A DNA stretch of 64,000 nucleotides from Toxorhynchites rutilus septentrionalis (taxonomy: Eukaryota > Arthropoda > Insecta > Diptera > Culicidae): positions 114,884,035 to 114,948,034 of the forward strand of contig NC_073746.1 of the NCBI RefSeq assembly GCF_029784135.1, written 5' to 3'. Below, piece after piece: positions 1-12,100 of the stretch (positions within the stretch are counted from its first letter, which is position 1; every line of letters starts with the position of its first letter). The notes below the pieces were generated by a model that was not told where the DNA came from, made no database searches, and was given only the letters and a program-made list of their open reading frames with translations. The translations under genes and the position numbers were made by a program.

Positions 1-91
1 TCATATGGCTGACGCAGCCCGTTCAGTGAATTACAACAAAGCTAACAATGTTGGTACATACATATTACGGCATTGAAGTGCGATTTTTAAT

Positions 92-345
92 GTGAATTTA
101 TTTTTTCGTAATAAAATTCAATCTGAGATCACTGTAGTGGGGGCGAAGTTCCCGTCTAACGAGGATGAGGAACCGAGGTTTGCTTGCGAGAGGCCGCCGC
201 TTCCGACGGCGGGTCGGCAGCTGACTCGGATTGCGTCAACCTCGGCGGCTTGGTGCCGCCTCTGTTCCTTATCCTCGTTAAATGGGGACTTCGCCCCCAG
301 TTCGTTGACCTCACAATACATTTCATCACGAAATAATAAATTCAT
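92..345. repeat. Fold-back (long terminal inverted repeat) element
   Basis: The two halves are imperfect inverted copies of each other. The left arm (about 92-180, with the stretch GGGGGCGAAGT near 138) is mirrored by the right arm (about 265-345, ending ACTTCGCCCCC near 288-298 and then AAATAATAAATTCAT). Similarity extends through nearly the whole arm and the GC-rich centre is also self-complementary. The open frames seen on both strands here are by-products of this symmetry, not genes. It looks like a non-autonomous fold-back or MITE-like insertion. No clear target duplication was identified. Confidence 0.6.
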
Positions 346-429
346 GAAAAAATTGTGCTGCGGTGGTAAAAGGGTAAGTATCATTTTTTTATCAATTCTT
401 TTCACATAGTCATGGCATTTATGCTTTAT

Positions 430-1768
430 ATTTTGACGTGGGACTACGTCTAACCGGAATATATGGAGGGTAAAATGAAAACCTAAACACAGAACATGCA
501 GGAAAAAATGAAAGATTTCGAATGCTTATAGCTCGAACATTTCGTACTGGATAGGAGAGATGTTTGCATCACTTGATAGGGAATATTTCTACGCATCTAT
601 CGCAACTAACAAAATGTTGTTTTTCATTAGATAAACAATTGAATAACTGTAAAATATTAGGCATTATCTAAACGCCCTAACTGCATCGTTTTGATTGGCC
701 CGATTTACGGTTTCCCTAACACAGCCATCAAAACCAAGCAGCCTTGGAGAAATCGGCATTGCAAATACATGAAAGTAGGGGGACTTTTGTTCTCATCGAA
801 AAATGTTCCCTAACACAGACTTTAAAACCAAGCAGCGAAATCGGCATTGCAAACACACGAAAGAGCCTAGAGGCGAGTGAACTGAAAAGTTTAAACCCTC
901 TTAAAGCCAAAAAGAAGAAAAAGAACACACGAAAGTAGGGGGAGCTTTTGTTCCCACCGAAATGTGTTCCCTAATAGAGATTTCTAAACCAAGGTGCCTG
1001 GAGAAATCGGTATTTCAAATTCATGCAAGTCGGGGGTATTTTTGTTCCGACTGGAATGTGTTTCCCTAACACAGACTTCAAATCCATGAAGCGTGGGGAA
1101 ATCGGCATTGCGAATTCATACAAATCGGGGGTATTTTTGTTCCGATTGAAATGTGTTTCCCTAACACAGACTTCAAAACCGAGGTTTCTGGGGAAATCGG
1201 CTCTGCAAATAAATGCAAACTGCGAGTACTTTTGTCCTCGCTTGCCTTTGTGCAGAGTGGAATATGTCTGTCCTAACATGATCTTCTCAACTTAGGAACC
1301 TGGGAAAATCGTGCAGCCACTAGAAGCGAATGAACTTCCCAGTTTCAAGCAAGTTCGAGATTCGAGAAGTATGTACACTTTTCGGATGTAAACTTCAGAG
1401 GGAAATGTAAAATAAAATAATCGTTTGATAATTTTTTTGTTGTCTTTATTGGAAAGATTTTCAGCCTTAGGCTGGTTCATCAAACGTTTGATATTCCTCC
1501 GTACATATATTTTGTTCTAGTCATCATACCAAACGTAAAAGGTCCGTCATTAAATTTACTTGTAACGAAGAACAATCAATCACAATAAATGAATTGACTT
1601 TACACGGCATTTGTTCATTTTTTTCACTCACAGAGCAAATATATTGAACTCAATTGAATTTGGAAACTGTTTCATTCAATCAAGAATTTAATCAATACAA
1701 ACGAATGATTGCTAAGCTAAGATAGTTCCACGTGAACCTTGCGGTTATATCATAGATATAACCCACTC
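430..1768 (-). mobile_element. Minisatellite-bearing repeat element, copy 1
   Basis: One end (about 434) reads TTTTGACGTGGGACTACGTC; the other end (about 1737-1768) reads CTTGCGGTTATATCATAG followed by ATATAACCCA. The same two termini flank the sequences at 16476-18108 and 25976-27045, which lie in the opposite orientation. The middle carries tandem units of about 105-110 bp (706-1300). No coding capacity was recognised, so it is probably a non-autonomous element that carries a variable tandem array. The strand is assigned only relative to the other two copies. Confidence 0.55.
706..1300. repeat. Degenerate minisatellite array, about 105-110 bp unit
   Basis: Four to five diverged units recur, each with the blocks TTTCCCTAACACAGACTTCA, then GGGGAAATCGGCATTGC, then a TTTTTGTTCCGA-like block. 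The same unit, reverse-complemented, forms the array at about 26125-26705. Short open frames across the array are not genes. Confidence 0.8.
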
Positions 1769-1778
1769 ATTTTTTATG

Positions 1779-2531
1779 TTAACCTTTTCACTGCGGCCCA
1801 GCATCGGAGAAAGCCATCAGCAGGTACGGCGCGTTATGCGCATGTCGGTCGTTGTGTTGCGCCAGAGCAGTGACTAGTGAGTAAAGTTTACCCGGAGTTT
1901 TGATACCATTCTTAGAATGGGGGCGAAATAATAATTGCAAATGAATTAAAAATATTCATTTATCATTTATTTTAAATAGCATTTTAGGCATAGCATTGAA
2001 CTAAACTTAGGGATTTTGTCAATTATATCAATTAAAGATACAAATTAATAATTACTTTCTGTATGATATATCCTAAAACTTGGGTCAACGCAATAAATCG
2101 TGCCTACTTTCTCGACGAATGTTATGTTTTCTACATACTATAATGAAGAAGTCAAAGGCTGGCGAGAGCGTATATATCTTCTTCTTGAATGGCGTTAACG
2201 TTCCCTGTGGAACTTTTGCCGTCTCAACGTATTCATTAACTAGTGTCGTTCATTAATACTTGGTTGAGATTTCTATGCCGAATAACACGCCTTGAATGTG
2301 CTCTAGAGTGGCATGCTCTAGAATACGCGTGACCACAGTGCAAGCCGGAAGAATTTTCTTTGACGAAAAATCCCCCAACCAGAACGGGAATCGAACCCGA
2401 ACACCCGGCATGATAGTGTGGGACGCTAACCACTCGGCCACGGGTGCACGAGAGCGTATATATACGCCTTCCGTATATATTGGAAGACTGGCGAGAGCGT
2501 ATATACACGCCTTTCGTAGTGAAAAGGTTAA
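1779..2531. mobile_element. MITE with TTAACCTTTTCACT termini, host of a Feilai SINE
   Basis: Terminal inverted repeats: TTAACCTTTTCACTGCG at 1779-1795 and the matching CGTAGTGAAAAGGTTAA at 2515-2531 (one mismatch). Inside, a motif containing GGCGAGAGCGTATAT recurs at about 2161, 2449 and 2490. Two of these occurrences are the target-site duplication of the nested SINE at 2178-2448. No coding frame was recognised. The element without the SINE is about 470 bp. Confidence 0.65.
2178..2448 (-). mobile_element. Feilai-type tRNA-derived SINE
   Basis: Read on the minus strand, the 5' end is tRNA-like: an A box TGGCCGAGTGG (plus 2430-2440) and a B box GGTTCGATTCC (plus 2387-2397). The body ends in a GAAGAAG-type tail at about 2178. 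A 15-bp target duplication, CGAGAGCGTATATAT, flanks it at 2163-2177 and 2449-2463. Organisation, tail and length match my memory of the Feilai SINE of Aedes aegypti. It inserted into the MITE at 1779-2531. The apparent 137-residue minus-strand frame here is not a gene. Confidence 0.85.
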
Positions 2532-2768
2532 AATAACCAGCTTAATTTTAGAAATATTCCAAAACCCATGCTCATTTTTGAATGATCTTAGGGCCTTAAA
2601 GATTATTACTGAAAGGAAAGAAGACAGCATGTCAATTGTGCCTAAATTAATTTTTAAAAATGACACTTCGTATTTTTGTTACTTTTTCATGTTGTTTTGA
2701 TTTAATCTTATTTATCACCAGGAGATTCGACGAAACTCATAATCTGATTTGTCGGAATCTTTCCTTCT

Positions 2769-2930
2769 CATTCGGGTAAATGTCGAATTTGGGTATTTGT
2801 TATATTCAGGTATTTGTTGCATTCGGGTATTTGTCGATTTCGGGTAAATGTCCATTCGGATATATGTTGCATTGGGGTATTTGTTACATTCGGGTATGTG
2901 TTTCAGGTAAACGTGTTTCGGTTAAATGTG
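2769..2930. repeat. Short tandem repeat, about 18-20 bp unit
   Basis: Around eight diverged units of the type ATTCGGGTATTTGTTGC (variant GGGTAAATGTCG) follow one another in the intron just upstream of the first visible Mios exon. No coding function is suggested. Confidence 0.75.
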
Positions 2931-3122
2931 ACACAATCGTAGATAACAGTGCCGAAAAATGTTGCTTGATCAGCAGATCAGACAGAAAGACAGTTGTTTC
3001 AAGTTAATTGCGCCGAACGTCACTAGCTATCGCGACCACGGTCAAAAACGAATCAATGAACGGTCTGGTCTCAGTTTACGGTTATACTTACATAGAAAAT
3101 TTTTGGGTTGTTTTCATTTCAG

Positions 3123-6100
3123 CGATTCTTCAACTGATTGGTTTATCGGAGACGGCCCATTCGCTTTGTTGGGATCGAACATTTCCGCAGGTGATGATCG
3201 CGGGAATGAGCCATAAGTACATAAAAATGATGGATTTCAGACGTATGTTATATGCTTTCCCTCCCCACATCGGATTCACAATTCATTGTCTCTATTACAG
3301 AAAATCCTTCCACTGTGACCGTTGCTAACGCTCGCACCGTCAATGGTCTCTGCATTGCCCCGAACGGTCGATATTTGGCTAGTTATGTGGACAACGTAAT
3401 TAATCTGTGGGATCTTCGGTCACTCGATAAGGCTATCAGCCAGATCCAGATGCAGAAGAACATCACCCATCTGTCCTGGTGCCCGACGCGTTCCTCGGTA
3501 CTGACCACCTTACAGCGAGATTCGCCGTTGATTAACCTCATCGACCTCCACTGGCCGGGTTCGGAGATGGATGGCGGAGATCCGCATTCGATCAAACGCT
3601 TTGTTTCACCATTCCAGGCCAGGAATGGTAGCCGAATACCCACTGTGGGTTACATTTCCTGGCACCCGTATGAGTTGGAACGGATGCTGGCACTGTCTGG
3701 GACGGGGACAATTTGTGACTATAAGATTCCGCAACGGGTGGCCATCTCGTGGGATAACAACAACAATTTGTACGGTAATAACGGAAACGAGTTGCGACAG
3801 TTCACATCGCCTTCGCCCCCTTCGACGCCCGCTGACTCGTTGAATCAGTGGGATTGTGGTATCGATAGCTATGAGGAGGATATTGCGGAACTGATTCAGA
3901 AAAGGGCGCTGAACAGCTACGGGTTGGCGACGGAAATGCACCATAACGGTGAACTGGCGGGTAATGCAAACCTCAAAGGGGTTTGGCGCATGCTTGGGCA
4001 TATGATTATGGAAGATTGCAAGCTTGGTTTGAACACTATTTTGGGAGTTTGTAGCGCTCCAGATGGACCGGCGATGTCACGATCGGATCCGGTTATGATG
4101 AAGTGGGTGGATTTCAGCATCGGCAGTGGTTTGGTGGTCTATAGAAGCGAACACAGAGACACAGCTCAGCTGCTCTGCGGATGGATGTTTGACCGGAATA
4201 AGGAGAGTTCATTCCAAAGTTTCATAGATGATCTTTGTGCGAATAAAGAGTACACCAGAGCTGCGTTGATTGCATGCTTCCACTTCAGGATTAAGCATGC
4301 CATTGAAATACTCGGTAAAGGAGCTGAGCAGTCAACCGATCCGAGTTCGTTGCTGCGGGTCGCGGCCATAGGCCTTTCGGGATTTAGCGCAGAGCGCACC
4401 GGATTGTGGCGCAAGCAATGCGGAGCTGCCAGAACGCAAATTGATGATCCGTATCTTCGTTGCATGTTCTCCTTTCTGGCTCATGAAAAAGATGGTTTCG
4501 AAACCGTCACAAACGAGACCGAAATATCACTGAGCGATCGAATGGCCTTTGCCTGCAATTTCTTGTCGGACCTCAAACTTGCTGAGTACATCAAAGGGAT
4601 GATTGCAAACTGCGTCGAGGTGGGAGACTTGAACGGATTGCTGCTCACCGGGGCAACCAATGATGGAATAAGGCTTCTGCAGAGCCATCTGGATCGCACC
4701 GAAGACGTTCAAACGATAGCCCTGATCGCGGCCCGCTTTCTCACGTCCGATCTACTAACGGATTACCGTGTTCAGTACTGGATCTCAACCTATCGTGACT
4801 TGCTGGACATTTGGGGGCTGTGGGAGCAACGCGCACAACTCGATATCGCGCTCGGACGAATTCGTTCTCCTCCGCGAAACTCCCGCTCTGTTTTCCTGCT
4901 GTGTAACTTCTGCGGTAAAAATGTATCGATGGCATTGCAGGAGGAAGCCCGGTTGAGGAGTAATGCTGCCGTTATGCACAAATTGTCCTGCTGTCCGAAC
5001 TGTCGTAAGCCACTGCCAAGATGTGCACTTTGTTTGCTGCATATGGGCACAACGATGGGTGCTATTTCACAGGGTCACGCCACCCAGGGCCAGATTGGGT
5101 GGCAATCGAAACCCTTTTCGAAGTGGTTCTCCTGGTGTCAAACCTGCAGACACGGTGGCCATACCGAGCATCTGGCGGAGTGGTTCAGGTAAGTGTTGCA
5201 TAGAGTTGGGATGTTGATTTTGTTCATAAACATATTTTAATTTTTATAAACAAATTTCATCGAATTGTGGGGAAATTCTAAAATATCTCAATCTATCACT
5301 TGTGTAGTGGTTGAGAGTGATAAAGGTTAAACTCGAAAAAAATTCAACACTTTCTTTTGTGTATAACTTTTTATTGCAATGAGTAAGAATTGATGAAAGT
5401 TTGGTAAAGCTAGTTTAGAGTGTAATGTTTGCATATGCAAAATTTCGTCATAATTTGTCATGTGATTATCGAGATAACCTCTGAGTCTGAAGTGCTTCGA
5501 CAAAACATTATGGGCGCGGTCGTGGAAAATTCAGGTCAACCCTACAGGTAGATCGCTGAACAGTTGGGAATCGACCATTCGATCGTGTCTCGTGTGGTAA
5601 AATCGTTCAACGGATTCAAGGACCGACCCCGTGAAGGCAAGGAAGAATTACTTCAAGCGCAATCCGAACCTTTCAATTCTTCCGTTTGGTTCGTCCAGCA
5701 GACAATGAAACGGACCGGATTTCATGTCTTCAAGGTAAGGAAGGCGCCTAACCGAACTGATAAACAGAATACGGTGGCTAATTCCCGCGCCAGGAAGCTG
5801 TACCGTGAGTGGTTGGTGCAGCCGAAATACATCGTAATGGACGACATTAAAGCGGACGTCAAGCAGATCCCCAGCCAAGAAGTACTTAGTGAGGCAGGCG
5901 AACTGTGGGTGCAACAAATTCAACAAGCCGTACATAACGAGCGACACCATCAACGGCCAAATATACAAAGAAGAATGACTCCAGAAGGACCTGTATAAAT
6001 ATATGATCATTTTTGTTTGTTGCAGTTTTTTTTGAGTACGGTCTTTATGTATTCTGCAGTACAAAAGAAAACAAAACGACGGGTGAGTAATGTCGTGAAC

Positions 6101-9100
6101 ATAGCCATAGAGACGTGGTTCTACCACTCCTCAGTTCCTTTTGATTATTCTTCTTCTTGGTTCCATCAATATAGCAGGTTTTGTACTTAAACTTTTCATT
6201 CGGCGGAAATATTTTGATGCTGGCTGACTGGCTATTGGAATTTCTACTAAAAATTTGAACTACAGAATGGACAATGTATACAATTATTACTCTCGATGCA
6301 ACTAATTCGATCAGCTCATCCTTCATTGTACAGAACGCTTTCACTGAGCTGGGTGAGCAATGGACACAGCAACAACATTCTCAAATAAACTCTCAACGTC
6401 AACACATCAGGCTGGCTGAAGTGTGACTGAATTTCGTATTCATTTCATTCCATTCCATTGGTTATAGAGACTTTAAACTTCTGCAGTTCATTCGTCTCTA
6501 GCCTTGAGAAGGATCCTTGTGGAAAGAAACTCTACTCTAAGCTCTTCCTTCGCCTGCCTTGAAAAAGACACTTTATTGTCGTTCGACGCTCCTCAGCGAA
6601 CCGTGTCCGCTTTCAACAACATCATACGACGTTTTTTGAATTTTGTATTTTCTACCCTTTTTTCATATATACATCAACAAAATTCTCATAAAAACTCTCA
6701 CCTCGATACATTAGAGATGAGCAAATCGTTCATGAACTGTTTGAAAGAACTAGTTCAAAAAATGTTACCAGCATTTTATGAATTATGAATGAACAGAACA
6801 GTCCTACATAACATCCCACACTTTGTTATACCTGTTTTAACATATCCCTCCACTGTACAAAAGAGTGAGTGAACTGCTCAAAAGAACTAGTTCACTTAGG
6901 TGAACAACATTTTACAAACAATTGGCCAGTGAACCGTTCATCAAAGTGAACTGTTTTGCCCACCTGTACAACACATCATGCTGGTGACTGAATGTCGTAT
7001 CCTCTAGCCTTCTATGATATATGCATCGCGCTTCGATGTAACGTGATTCTACGAGCGACATGAGATTGAGTATAACAACAACATTCCCAGAAGTTACATT
7101 GTTCGCTTGTTTTATTATTTCCACTGTATATCTATCGGACAAAAACATACAGTCTATCGCAAAATTGAGTGTTCAAATGGTACTTGACGATACTTTCCAT
7201 TTATTTGGTATGAAATATTTTGAATACATTGATCTTGATGCATATACTCACACATTTAACTAGCTGAACGTGCAATAAAATTCGGAGAAAAGCTAATCGT
7301 TTATAACACTTAACCATTGCTTGGGCAGTGTTGGTTTTTGTATTTTATTGATGTTTGATTTTTTTTTATCAAAATGGCAAGTTAGAGAAAAGAAATAGAT
7401 ATTGCTACACGTAATAAGTATGAATTGTCGTGGAAAGACATTGTAGGAAATAGCAACTGCTGTCGGAAGAACCTACTCTACAGTAAATTAAATCATAAAC
7501 AAGTGGAATACGAAGGAACCATGGAAAATCTCCTGGTAGAGAACGCAAACGGATCCTATCTTCTGATGATGAACGGGCAATTGTTCGAACATTACCAAAG
7601 AATCCTGAAACAGACATTCCCAAATTGACTACCAAAGGGGCCGGCATCATTGGAAGACCTGTCAGCGCAGACATTGTCCGCATAGCAGCATACAGGAACA
7701 ATCTGGTCGTGTTGGCCGTGAAAAGTATTACATCTCAAAAGTGGACCAAAATTCTGTAGTTCTTATAGTTTTTGAGTTGGATTTTTTCTAAATTTTATGT
7801 TGATTTTAATTTTTCGGAAAACATAACTTAAAAACTTTTAAACCCACAAAATTGAAAAATAGGAAATAATTTATTCTTTCATAAAATATTACAACAATAA
7901 CACTTGAAAACTAAAATTGTTTTAACTATTGAAATTCATTTTCCTCAAAAATATTTTTTTTTATTCTGAACGAAAATTATATGAATAGCCATACTTCCAT
8001 TCATCGGAAGAAGGCCACTGTTACAGGGAATAAGTTTGTTTTTAACAAGCAAGCGCTCATTTTATCTATTTATCCTCAATCAACAGTATTAACATCATGG
8101 AAACATCATGAGAAAGATTGGCTTCACCTTTTATTAGGAATTTGTCATCAAACTCTACTCTACTCAAACAGCATCACAATAAAGTGATATGAGCTATGTT
8201 TCTGAGTTCTCTATCATGCTTCGATACAACGTACAGTTTTTAAAGTGAAAAAAACGTTATGTCGAAGTTTCCCTGTATTGGTCAGTTGTCGAATCACCGT
8301 TAGAGAAGTTATTGAACACCTAAACGTATCGATTGGCTCGTGTCATCCGATTTTTACCAATGATTTGGGCATGAGACAGGTTATCGCGGTATTGTACCAA
8401 AATTACTCTTCTTCTTCTTCAATGGCACTAACGTTCCTAGAGAAACTTCGCCGTCTCAGCGTAGTATTACTTGCGTCATTTTTTATTAGTACTTAGTTGA
8501 GATTTCTATGCCAAATAACACGCCTTGAATGCATTCTGAATGGCAAGCTCTAGAATACGCGTGATTACAGTGCAAGTCGGAGGAAATTTCTTTGACGAAA
8601 AATTCCCCCGACCAGAACGGGAATCGAACCCGAACACCCGGCATGTTAGTTATGACGCTAACCACTCGGCCACGGGAGCACACCAAAATTACTCAATTTC
8701 GACCAAATCGCATCAACATTTCTAAGGAGCTGTTAGACTGTCCGCGACGGCGCGAATTTGCACCAGAGGATCATTACTGGTGACGAATCATGGGTTTATA
8801 GTTGCGCCGTGGAAACCAAAGATCAATCATCTCAGTGCAAGTTGCTAAGCTACGAGTAAGGATGAAAAGCAGGAGCTGAACAAGATCACAAAAAACGACT
8901 TGTCGAAGTGCTTCGAGGATTGGAAAAAACGTTGTCAAAAGTGTAAAAATCCTGATGTGGATTACTTTGAAGGGGACAAAAGAGATATTCATAATAAATA
9001 AAAAAATAGAAAAGCAATACAAAATTCACGATCCCAAAAAACAGACCTCGTGTTATCCCACATTAAAGGGTGTGTCACATCAAATTGCATCACGGAAAAA

Positions 9101-12100
9101 ACGCTGTAGAAAATTGCCTGCATTGCCTGGTAATGGACGACGAAACCTACGTCAAAGCGGACTTTCGTCAGCTGCCGGGCCTGTTGTTCTTCTCCGCAGA
9201 GGACAAATTCAGCGTTTCGGAGGAGATTCGCAAGCAGAAACTATCCAAGTTTGCCAAAAAGTACATGGTGTGGCAAGCGACCTACTCTTGCGGAAAGCGG
9301 AGCGCCCCCTTCGTGATGACCGGCACGGTAAACGGGCAGGTTTACCTTAAGGAGTGCCTACAGAAGCGCTTATTACCACTATTGAAGCAGCACGAGGGCC
9401 CGACCATCTTCTGGCCGGATCTCGCTTCGTGCCACTATTCAAAGGACGTGTTGGAGTAGTACGAAGCCAACGGGGTCACCTTCGTGCCAAAGGAAATGAA
9501 CCCGCCCAACGCGCCGGAGCTTCGCCCAATAGAGAAATATTGGGCGATTATGAAGCAGGCCCTCCGGAAGAACCCAAAAGTTGTCAAATCGGAGGCGGAC
9601 TTCAAGAGAAAATGGATTTCTGTTCAAAAAAAACTACAACCTGACGTTGTACAGAACCTTATGGACGGGATAAAGAGGAAGGTGCGAGCATACGGGCTTG
9701 GGCTCGAAGCATGAAAAAAAAGAAAATGCCAAAAGTTGTTTAATAGTTTTTTTTTACTGTCTAAAATTTTCAAAAGGATCGGTCTACTGGGCGAATTTCT
9801 ACAGCGTTTTTTCCGTGATGCAATTTGATGTGACACACCCTTTATAAATTTCAATTGTTTCTAGGGGCTGTCCATATACCACGTGGACAACTTTAGGGGG
9901 GGTAGAGGTTACGAAAACGTCCACGCTTGTCCACGGCTAGGAGGGAGGGGGTTTAGATAGTGTCACGGGAATGAATATTGAAAAAAAACCACTTCTGTAT
10001 TCAACAATACGTGGAATCTATTCTGCATTTCCAAGAAAAGCCATATTGATCAATAAATGGTTGAGCTTGTAGTTGTTTCTGATATCGTTGAACTTCTTTC
10101 CTTAATGTGTATTCTGAAAATGACGTACATGAACTGAGAGCGATCGATTTACTTTCATTTGTTTTAAAGTATTTGAAGAAAATGTAAGATGAAGACGCCA
10201 CCAAAGTAAAAACTACGTTTATATTTTTTAGAACTCCCAAGTTTTGCGAAAATGGAGCACGAAGAATGGATGCACAGACCGTATTTCTGGATAAGTGTCC
10301 CTAGTAATGTTTGTATAATAATGAGCGAATTTTTCAGATGAGAAATTGGTTCATGCGAAATGTTTTCGCTAAAGTCATTCACATTGAATTACGAAATCAT
10401 ACGAATCGTCCTACAACGAAAACAAGTTGTACGAGTCTGGTGAAAGAAATTCATATCAATCACAAATGTGACTTAAAGTATTTCTCGGACTCGATACAGT
10501 TCAATATTAGAAAATTCAGTGGAATATAAATAGAAACTTTAAAAATTATTTATTATCCTATAGTAAGCTTGAATATTGCTTGCATCGTTCAATCGATGTG
10601 AAACTGAGCGATATTTTTCATATCTTGCTGCACCCATCTTGATTGTCTGGTTCCAACTTTCTGATGTGGGCAGAGGTAACTGTCAAAGCAAAGCCAAAGT
10701 TTGGGAAGTTCTTTCTTTTTTCACTCTTTCGCAAGAGATCCCGCGCTTCATTTCGATTGGCTGGCGAAAAAAAGTTCACAAAAACACTCCTATTGGTTAG
10801 TTTGTACCACTGATGATAATCAAATCGAGATGCAGATCAAGAGTAATCCTCAGTACACGATACATGAAATAGCAGATTCATTACAAATATTCATATTCAT
10901 GAGTGAACCTGGAACATGGTTAGGAAAAACGCTGCAATGTATGGTTCTACAGTATTTGATCGAAAGTTAAATGAATGGATCGTGTCTCTATCAGCCACTC
11001 GCTTTATAAACGCAATGAAAACTCGCAGTTTTCAATCAAATCGCGATGGACGATGAAAAGTTTGAAAAGTGAAATTCTGTTTTATGAATTTAGAAACAAT
11101 CAACACGTGGAGACTGTAGTCTTAAATCTTGAGAAGACATACAACCGAACCTGGATTCCACTAGTTCTGGATACAATGACAGACTAGGGGATAGACGACA
11201 ATCTGCTGCACTTTGTGAAAAACCTGGCGTCAAATCGAACCTTCGAGGTAAATGTTGGGTAAACCAGTTTTAGGCGCCTCCACTAAGAAACTCAAAATTC
11301 CATCCAGATTCCAAGATTCCATTGTTCGCATCAACCTATACGACGACAACCTGAGGATGAACTGCGTCTCTCGTTTTTTTAACCATTACCAAACCTCACC
11401 GGAGTAATGCCTAATGATCTGTTTACGGGTGGCTAGAGATGGTCTCTAATTGACGTGCCTGGCCAGAGGTAAACTTCACTGCGGATTATCTTCGGCTTGC
11501 TATATTCTATATCAACAGGCCCGGTATGCGCTGAAGTAGGGGAACCACCGTTTGGAATCTTCGTGGACGCAGCAAAATCTCCAGAACTGCGAGCTTACTT
11601 GTCTAAACCACGTATCTGACTATCTTAACAAAAATAAATCTAACAACAGGTGACAGGATGCTGGTGGTCCGAGTGGACCAGCTGACCATCAGAAGCAACT
11701 TCAGAGCTGGGACGAGCTCAGTGGGCCTAAAACGAACTTTTGTTAATTCATCTCACGAAAATTGTTCGTTGAAGCGGCTTGAAGCGGTTCAAAAAATCAG
11801 AGGCTCCATAACCAGAATCGAAGACGTGAAAGCGATGAGGGAGCAGCGAATCCTGTCCAGACTAAGAACCAGCCACTGCAAATATCACATAACCTCAACG
11901 TGAGATTCTTTCATCCCCTTTGCGATCTGTGCGAGATCCGCAATTCGGTCGAACAACTCGTTTGTGTTTGCCTGAAATACGAGAATCTCCGGATGTTTGA
12001 CGGGATCAGCGGGAGCATTTGTGGTCGTCCGTGAAGATAACCCTCCATAAACTGCTACACTGCTTTATTTTCTCAAAAATGGCAACTTATATTTGAAAAT

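Noticed and set aside
92..409. Overlapping frames of 105 (plus) and 95 (minus) residues
   Set aside because: They mirror each other because the DNA is a long inverted repeat; no protein family features.
744..1295. Several 64-102 residue frames on both strands
   Set aside because: They follow the units of a minisatellite array and recur in the other array at 26.1-26.7 kb.
2387..2448. Possible true tRNA gene (minus strand) with good A and B boxes
   Set aside because: No acceptor-stem pairing partner at the 3' side; it continues into a SINE body and recurs at 8620-8681 with its own target duplication.
2253..2700. 137- and 134-residue frames on opposite strands
   Set aside because: They cover a Feilai SINE and its MITE host; the tRNA-like head and target duplication explain the sequence.
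3252..3300. ATG at 3252 as the start of Mios
   Set aside because: It lies in a 58-bp intron; the upstream exon 3123-3242 continues the WD-repeat alignment in frame across the splice.
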